Program-made: the position numbers and the translations under genes
The notes under the pieces: generated by a model
What the model was told of the DNA's origin: nothing
Database searches by the model: none
What the model saw: only the letters and a program-made list of their open reading frames with translations
Assembly (NCBI GenBank): GCA_018268875.1
Contig: JAFDVT010000815.1
Location: forward strand, 1 to 9,783
Length of the DNA: 9,783 nucleotides
Direction of reading: 5' to 3'
Source: Acidobacteriota bacterium
GTDB lineage: Bacteria; Acidobacteriota; Terriglobia; Bryobacterales; Bryobacteraceae
Shown: positions 6,084-9,783 of the stretch, one piece after another
How the letters are laid out: each line of letters opens with the position of its first letter
Numbering within the stretch: position 1 is the first letter of the stretch

Positions 6084-7249
6084 TAACGCTTGGACGATGA
6101 GGATTTCGGTTTGGAGGTGACGCTGGTGCCCGGGATCGGGATGGCCCAAAGCAGACGGCGGCGGCGCGTTTGCGCGGCCACTTCTTCCTTGGTGATGGTT
6201 TCCGGCTTCAACTGCGCCGGGTCGGACCACGCGGTGTTCTTTCCCGGAGCGGCGCCGGTGTCTACCCAACCGCTCTTGATTTCCAGGAACGCCTCCTGGC
6301 GAAGCTTGGTGAGGTAATCACGCAAGGCCGGCTGGAAGCGCTGGCTGTAAAACTTTTCGGTGATTTCGCCTTCCACTTCCTCCAGTTCCGCCTGGCCTTC
6401 CTTCTGGTGTTCATCCACGCGAAGAATCAGGAAGCCTTCGGGCACGCGGATGGGGTCGGTCACATAATTGCGCGGCTTTTCCCACACCAGCTTTTCGATG
6501 TCCTCGCGAAGCTTGCCTTTTTCCCAGGGACCCATGTCGCCACCCTGCTGCGCGGTGGGCGCGTCGCTGTTGTCGCGGGCGAGTTCAGGGAAGCGTTCGC
6601 CTTTGCGGGCGCGGGCCACCAAGTCCTTGGCTTTCTTTTCCGCCGCGGCGATGCCGGCATCGTCCTTGCCGTCGGTGGACACCAGGATCTGGCGCAGGAA
6701 CACACGTTCCTGGCGCACGAACTCCGTCTTGTGTTCGTCGTAATACTTGCGCAGTTCCTCACGAGGGATGTTGACGGAACGGCTCACCTGTTCGCGCACG
6801 ACGCGCTGGGTGATCTGCCCGTTCTTCCAATCGTTGCGGAAGTCCTCGTACGGCATGCCGGTCTGCTCGCGGACAAAGGCCTGGAACTTTTCGGGGTCCG
6901 ACTGGTTGAAGCGGCGTTGCAGTTCCGCCTGGTACTTGGAAAAGTCCTGGTCGACGTTGATGTTCAGCTCTTTGCCCTTCTGGACAAGAAGCAGTTGGTC
7001 GATCCGCTCGCGCAGGATATCCTTCTCGCGTTCCTGCAAAGCTTGCTGGATGCGGGCCGCCGGAACATTGCCCGTGGCGCGGAGTTCCGCCTCGATCTGG
7101 CGGCGCTGCTTGGCCAGTTCCCCACGTGTAATGATGTCGCCATTCACTTTGGCGATGATCTCTTCGATCAACTGAACATCGGCCGCCAGCAGCGCGGCGG
7201 CGCTACCGAGCGTCGTAACTGCAAGACGCAAAAACCACTTCATCGACAT
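6083..7249 (-). CDS. SurA/PpiC-like periplasmic peptidyl-prolyl isomerase (parvulin)
   Basis: The 388-residue protein begins with a Sec signal peptide (MSMKWFLRLAVTTLGSAAALLAA, cleavage near residue 23). A SurA-type N-terminal chaperone region follows (about 24-175; EEIIAKVNGDIITRGEL is typical), then one parvulin domain (about 180-284, with RQILVST and the GGDMGPW turn at 236-242). It then has a C-terminal chaperone helix (about 285-325). E. coli SurA has two parvulin domains in 428 residues; here there is one. The last ~28 residues are unusual: RRRR, a short hydrophobic stretch (LLWAIPIPG), then a Ser/Lys-rich end. The expected role is folding of outer-membrane or periplasmic proteins. The start is ATG 7249 (MSMKW), with GGTAG a few bases upstream; ATG 7243 (MKWF) is an alternative. 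The longer open frame to 7600 overlaps argS and lacks a signal peptide, so it is rejected. It is the first gene of a tight unit with the HD and BlaI-like genes. Confidence 0.9.
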   Translation of the reverse strand: MSMKWFLRLAVTTLGSAAALLAADVQLIEEIIAKVNGDIITRGELAKQRRQIEAELRATGNVPAARIQQALQEREKDILRERIDQLLLVQKGKELNINVDQDFSKYQAELQRRFNQSDPEKFQAFVREQTGMPYEDFRNDWKNGQITQRVVREQVSRSVNIPREELRKYYDEHKTEFVRQERVFLRQILVSTDGKDDAGIAAAEKKAKDLVARARKGERFPELARDNSDAPTAQQGGDMGPWEKGKLREDIEKLVWEKPRNYVTDPIRVPEGFLILRVDEHQKEGQAELEEVEGEITEKFYSQRFQPALRDYLTKLRQEAFLEIKSGWVDTGAAPGKNTAWSDPAQLKPETITKEEVAAQTRRRRLLWAIPIPGTSVTSKPKSSSSKR

Positions 7250-7281
7250 ATATTCTACCAACCCCTGCAAGCGTAAGGCCA

Positions 7282-7313
7282 CGGCAAAAAACGGCGGACA
7301 GTTGGCTTTGCCG
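7282..7313 (-). terminator. Possible argS terminator / inverted repeat in the argS-isomerase gap
   Basis: The 95-nt gap 7250-7344 contains a perfect 7-bp inverted repeat, CGGCAAA (7282-7288) with TTTGCCG (7307-7313). Read on the minus strand, a 4-bp CGGC/GCCG stem (7310-7313 with 7292-7295) is followed directly by six Ts (7291-7286). This could weakly terminate argS before the isomerase gene, or it could be a read-through structure. The stem is short, so confidence is low. I see no convincing -35/-10 pair for the isomerase unit in the rest of the gap. Confidence 0.35.
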
Positions 7314-7344
7314 GTGTGACGGCGGAGCCACAGCGTGCCTTTAT

Positions 7345-9294
7345 TTACATGAACTCCGGCGCGGCGATGCCCAGCACGTCGAGCGACCGTTCGAACTGGC
7401 GGCGGTACAGGTCCGTCATCCATAAAAGGAATTGCTGGCGGCGGGCGTCCGGTTCCTCCAGAACGCGGTGGTCCTGATAGAAGCCGGAAAAGCTTTGCGC
7501 CAACTGGAACGCGTACTTCGCAACGTGCGCCGGTTCGCCCGACTGCGTGGCGCGCAGCAACGACGGTTCCAGCTTCGACGCCGCGAGCAGCGATTGCCAC
7601 AGTCCTTCGTCCGTCAGGAACGTGTTCATGGAGGCGGCATCCAACTGCCCGGTGTTCGCCACCACGCCGCTATCCAGAACCTTGCCGCGAATCTTGGCCG
7701 CGCGAACCGCCGCGTACTGGACATACGGACCGGCCTCGCCGGTGAAGCTGAGGGCTTCCTGAAAGTCGAACGCGATGACGGTGTTGCGGGTGTACTTCAG
7801 CATGAAGTAACGCAGCGCGCCGATGGCGATCTGCTGAGCCACCTGCAGGCGTTCGGCCTCGCTACGGTCGGCGTTGCGCGAATCCACCTCGCGCTTGGCG
7901 TTCTCGATGAGCTTGTCGATCAGGTCGTCGGCCTTCACGCCCAGGCCCTTGCGGCCGGAGACTTCGACGTGGGACTTCTTCTTGTCCTCATCCGACAGCT
8001 CGATGCCCAGTTCCACGCAGGTGCGAGGCGAAAGCGCCACCATTTCGTAGGCGAAGTGCGTCGAGCGGTCCGCCTGGTCGTTGTAGCCGAGCGCGCGCAG
8101 TCCCGCGACCACGACGTCCTGCAGGTAGGACTGGCGGGAGTCGATGACGTTGTACACCTCGCGCCCGCCGCCGAACTTTTTCTCGCCCGGTTGGGGTTCG
8201 ACGGTGGACTGCCAGAGTTCGTGACCATTGGCGTAAGTCAGAAGTTTTTTGTAATGAAAATCCTTGCCCAGCAGGCCGAACTTCCATAGCTGATAGGCGA
8301 TGTCCTTGCCGACGTAGGTCACCGTGCCGTTCGACCGCACGATGATCTTGTTGTCGTCCGCCTCTTCGCTGGCGCCTTCCTTGAACGCGGTGGAAGGCAT
8401 CACCCAGCAGCCCTTGGCCTTGCCTTCGGTTTCGAAGTAAATCGCCTTGCGTTCCTTCAACTGTTCGAACGCCGTCGCCCAGAACTGCAGGTGCAGGATT
8501 TCGCTTTCGCGCGGCAGAACGTCGTAAATCACGCCCAGGCGCAGCATCGTTTTGATGTGGCATTGGACGATCGCGTCGGCGACGAGGTGGCCCAGGTCTG
8601 AAAGTTCGCCGTGGCCCGCTTCGATGGCGTGCAGCGTTTCGCCGCGCCACTTGGCCTTGATTTCGGGGTTCGCGTCGTAGTGCTGCGAAGTGCGCGCGTA
8701 GAGGTCCCAGCAGACGTAGTCGAACGGACGTTCCGGGTTGTCGATCAGCGCGCGAACGTCGTCGATCGTCTTGCCTTCGAGGAAATGAAAGCCGGCCACC
8801 ACGTCGGCGACTTGGACGCCCGTGTTGTCGATGTAGTTCTGCACCTCCACCTGGTTGCCGGTGGCGCGCAGCATGCGGACAAAGGTGTCGCCCAGCACGG
8901 CGTTGCGCAAGTGGCCGATGTGCGCGGCTTTGTTCGGATTGATGTTGGTGTGTTCGACGATGATCTTGCCCGGCTTTGTGTCCGCTGCGGCCGCCCCGGT
9001 CAGGATCGCGTGCGCGTAGCTCCCACGGTCGAGACGGACGTTGATGTAGCCGTTGCCCGCCACCTCCATCGCCGCGACGCCTTCGATGGCGCCGATGCCG
9101 GCCGCCAATTCGCTGGCGATCTGTCGCGGGGCCTTCTTCAGCGCCTTGGCCAATTGGAAGGCCACAGGCAGCGCCATTTCACCGAACGAAGCCTGTTTCG
9201 GCTCCTCAATCACGATTTCGACACTGGTGGCGTAGTGGTTCTGGATGTGGGACCGGAATGCTTCCCGCACCCTGTTTTCGACGGTTTGGAACAC
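7345..9294 (-). CDS. argS: Arginyl-tRNA synthetase (class I)
   Basis: This cytoplasmic enzyme charges tRNA-Arg with arginine using ATP. The 649-residue protein has the ArgS N-terminal tRNA-recognition domain (about 1-95). The class I core starts with EHTNINPNKAAHIGHLRN, where HIGH is H125-H128. The KMSKS-type loop reads VSGRKG (445-450), with K449 as the probable catalytic lysine. The C-terminal DALR anticodon-binding domain (about 510-649) contains FTGEAGPYVQYAAVRAAKI and the usual ending LGIAAPEFM. Most bacterial ArgS proteins are about 550-600 residues; the extra length is spread over the core (for example about 165-235), as in some longer lineages. The start is GTG 9294, with GAAGGG a few bases upstream. 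An in-frame stop (9321-9319) closes the frame above it with no ATG between. It is transcribed towards the isomerase unit and away from the ferredoxin gene. Confidence 0.97.
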   Translation of the reverse strand: MFQTVENRVREAFRSHIQNHYATSVEIVIEEPKQASFGEMALPVAFQLAKALKKAPRQIASELAAGIGAIEGVAAMEVAGNGYINVRLDRGSYAHAILTGAAAADTKPGKIIVEHTNINPNKAAHIGHLRNAVLGDTFVRMLRATGNQVEVQNYIDNTGVQVADVVAGFHFLEGKTIDDVRALIDNPERPFDYVCWDLYARTSQHYDANPEIKAKWRGETLHAIEAGHGELSDLGHLVADAIVQCHIKTMLRLGVIYDVLPRESEILHLQFWATAFEQLKERKAIYFETEGKAKGCWVMPSTAFKEGASEEADDNKIIVRSNGTVTYVGKDIAYQLWKFGLLGKDFHYKKLLTYANGHELWQSTVEPQPGEKKFGGGREVYNVIDSRQSYLQDVVVAGLRALGYNDQADRSTHFAYEMVALSPRTCVELGIELSDEDKKKSHVEVSGRKGLGVKADDLIDKLIENAKREVDSRNADRSEAERLQVAQQIAIGALRYFMLKYTRNTVIAFDFQEALSFTGEAGPYVQYAAVRAAKIRGKVLDSGVVANTGQLDAASMNTFLTDEGLWQSLLAASKLEPSLLRATQSGEPAHVAKYAFQLAQSFSGFYQDHRVLEEPDARRQQFLLWMTDLYRRQFERSLDVLGIAAPEFM

Positions 9295-9325
9295 TGTCCC
9301 TTCAGTATGACATCCGGGCTATTCT

Positions 9326-9330
9326 GGAAG
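9326..9330 (+). promoter_or_regulatory. Ribosome binding site of the ferredoxin gene
   Basis: GGAAG lies 5 nt before the ATG at 9336. It supports that start over an in-frame ATG at 9258, which would overlap argS and add 26 residues unlike any ferredoxin N-terminus. The whole argS-ferredoxin divergent gap is only 41 nt (9295-9335). I could not find a well-spaced -35/-10 pair inside it, so the promoters probably extend into the coding regions. Confidence 0.6.
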
Positions 9331-9335
9331 TGCAA

Positions 9336-9743
9336 ATGCCGAAGGTTACGTTCAAAAATTACGATGGCAAGGGTAGCGACCGGACAGTGGAGTTTGAAAG
9401 CGGAAAACTTCCGTACACCGATCACGGCAAACCCGAATCGCTGCTCGACATCGCGCTGAATTTCGATGTGCCGCTTGAGCACGCCTGCGGCGGAAGTTGT
9501 GCCTGCACCACTTGTCACGTCTGGATCAACGAAGGCGCCGAAAATATGTCGGAGGCCGAGGACGACGAATTGGATCGCCTCGACATGGCCGCCGATCTGT
9601 CGTTGAAGTCGCGCCTGGGTTGCCAGGCTGTGGTTCTGCGGGGCGAAGTGACGGTGGAAACGCCGACCTGGAATCGCAACTACGTCAGCGAAGGCGGCGG
9701 GTCCATGAACCTGGGCGACGCCATCCCGACCGGTAAAAAGTAA
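9336..9743 (+). CDS. Adrenodoxin/Isc-type [2Fe-2S] ferredoxin
   Basis: This 135-residue soluble electron carrier has the vertebrate/Isc-type cluster motif: C51, C57 and C60 in CGGSCACTTCH (C-x5-C-x2-C) and the distant fourth ligand C96 in SRLGCQAVV. The extra cysteine C55 also occurs at this place in E. coli Isc ferredoxin. The acidic segment EGAENMSEAEDDELDRLDMA (about 67-86) is the usual partner-docking surface. The family donates electrons for Fe-S cluster assembly or to redox enzymes. At 135 residues it is longer than the ~111 of E. coli Fdx. It has a small insertion near residues 24-33 and a ~25-residue flexible tail (Asn/Gly/Ser-rich, ending PTGKK). No isc genes are seen beside it in the window, so an Isc role is inferred from the motif. 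It diverges from argS with a 41-nt gap. Confidence 0.93.
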   Translation: MPKVTFKNYDGKGSDRTVEFESGKLPYTDHGKPESLLDIALNFDVPLEHACGGSCACTTCHVWINEGAENMSEAEDDELDRLDMAADLSLKSRLGCQAVVLRGEVTVETPTWNRNYVSEGGGSMNLGDAIPTGKK

Positions 9744-9755
9744 TCAAGCGCGGCG

Positions 9756-9783
9756 GTGGTGACGCCGGAGAAATTGCAGCAAG
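9756..9783 (+). CDS. Possible start of the next gene, cut by the right edge
   Basis: After the ferredoxin stop, two in-frame GTG codons (9756 and 9759) open a frame reading VVTPEKLQQ to the window end. It begins 12 nt past the stop, as expected for a second gene of a ferredoxin operon. Only about nine codons are visible and the ribosome binding site is weak (GGCGG), so neither the gene nor its family can be established. Confidence 0.25.

Noticed and set aside
4962..6086. 374-codon plus-strand open frame opposite the HD-domain gene
   Set aside because: It is antisense to a gene with clear OB-fold and HD motifs. The translation is His/Val/Arg-rich with no recognisable domain, as expected for a shadow frame in high-GC DNA.
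6170..7276. 368-codon plus-strand open frame opposite the isomerase gene
   Set aside because: It is antisense to the SurA-like gene and has repetitive Leu/Phe/Arg composition with no family features. The minus strand carries the signal peptide and parvulin motifs.
7250..7600. Upstream extension of the isomerase reading frame
   Set aside because: It overlaps the argS 3' end, has Arg/Gly/Pro-rich shadow composition, and would bury the signal peptide at 7249.
7432..8289. 285-codon plus-strand open frame inside argS
   Set aside because: Shadow of the well-supported argS gene, as is the similar open frame at 8611-9459.
1..9783. CRISPR arrays, insertion sequences, tRNA/rRNA genes, toxin-antitoxin or phage-defence modules
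   Set aside because: No regularly spaced repeats, transposase motifs, tRNA-like folds or defence-protein motifs were seen on either strand. All large frames are explained by the genes listed.

Overview
This window reads as ordinary chromosome from a high-GC Gram-negative bacterium. The best guess is Acidobacteriota (Solibacter/Bryobacter-like). The main clue is an 812-residue duplicated ABC permease without its own ATPase, of the 'acidobacterial duplicated orphan permease' (ADOP) type. Periplasmic (SurA-like) and Tat-exported proteins and high GC at third codon positions fit. The phylum assignment is inference; no rRNA or phylogenetic marker was compared.

Layout, left to right. Positions 3-452 (+) hold the 3' end of an unrecognised gene. 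Positions 501-2939 (+) encode the ADOP permease. An 83-nt gap with several small dyads follows. Then come a 106-codon hypothetical gene (3023-3343, +) and, 12 nt later, a GTG-started gene for a Tat-exported enolase-superfamily enzyme of the mandelate racemase subgroup (3356-4627, +). From 4624 to 9294 everything is on the minus strand. In transcription order this is argS (9294 to 7345), a 95-nt gap, then a tight three-gene unit: a SurA/PpiC-like periplasmic prolyl isomerase (7249 to 6083), a YhaM-like OB-fold/HD-domain putative 3'-5' exoribonuclease (6083 to 4992) and a BlaI/MecI-family repressor (4983 to 4624). An adrenodoxin/Isc-type [2Fe-2S] ferredoxin (9336-9743, +) diverges from argS, and a possible next gene begins at the right edge.

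How the genes fit together. The isomerase and HD genes overlap by one base (TAATG) and the repressor follows 8 nt later, so these three are probably one transcript, perhaps together with argS. The blaI-like gene ends this unit and collides tail to tail with the enolase-family gene, their stop codons overlapping by 4 bp. No BlaR1-type sensor is present, so the repressor looks orphan. The permease, small gene and enolase-family gene point the same way but show no clear functional link.

I found no CRISPR array, tRNA, rRNA, insertion sequence, phage gene or defence system. Nothing here amounts to a clear new biological system. The points most worth a second look are the Tat-exported enolase-superfamily enzyme with its small neighbour, and the orphan BlaI coupled to an isomerase/exoribonuclease pair.
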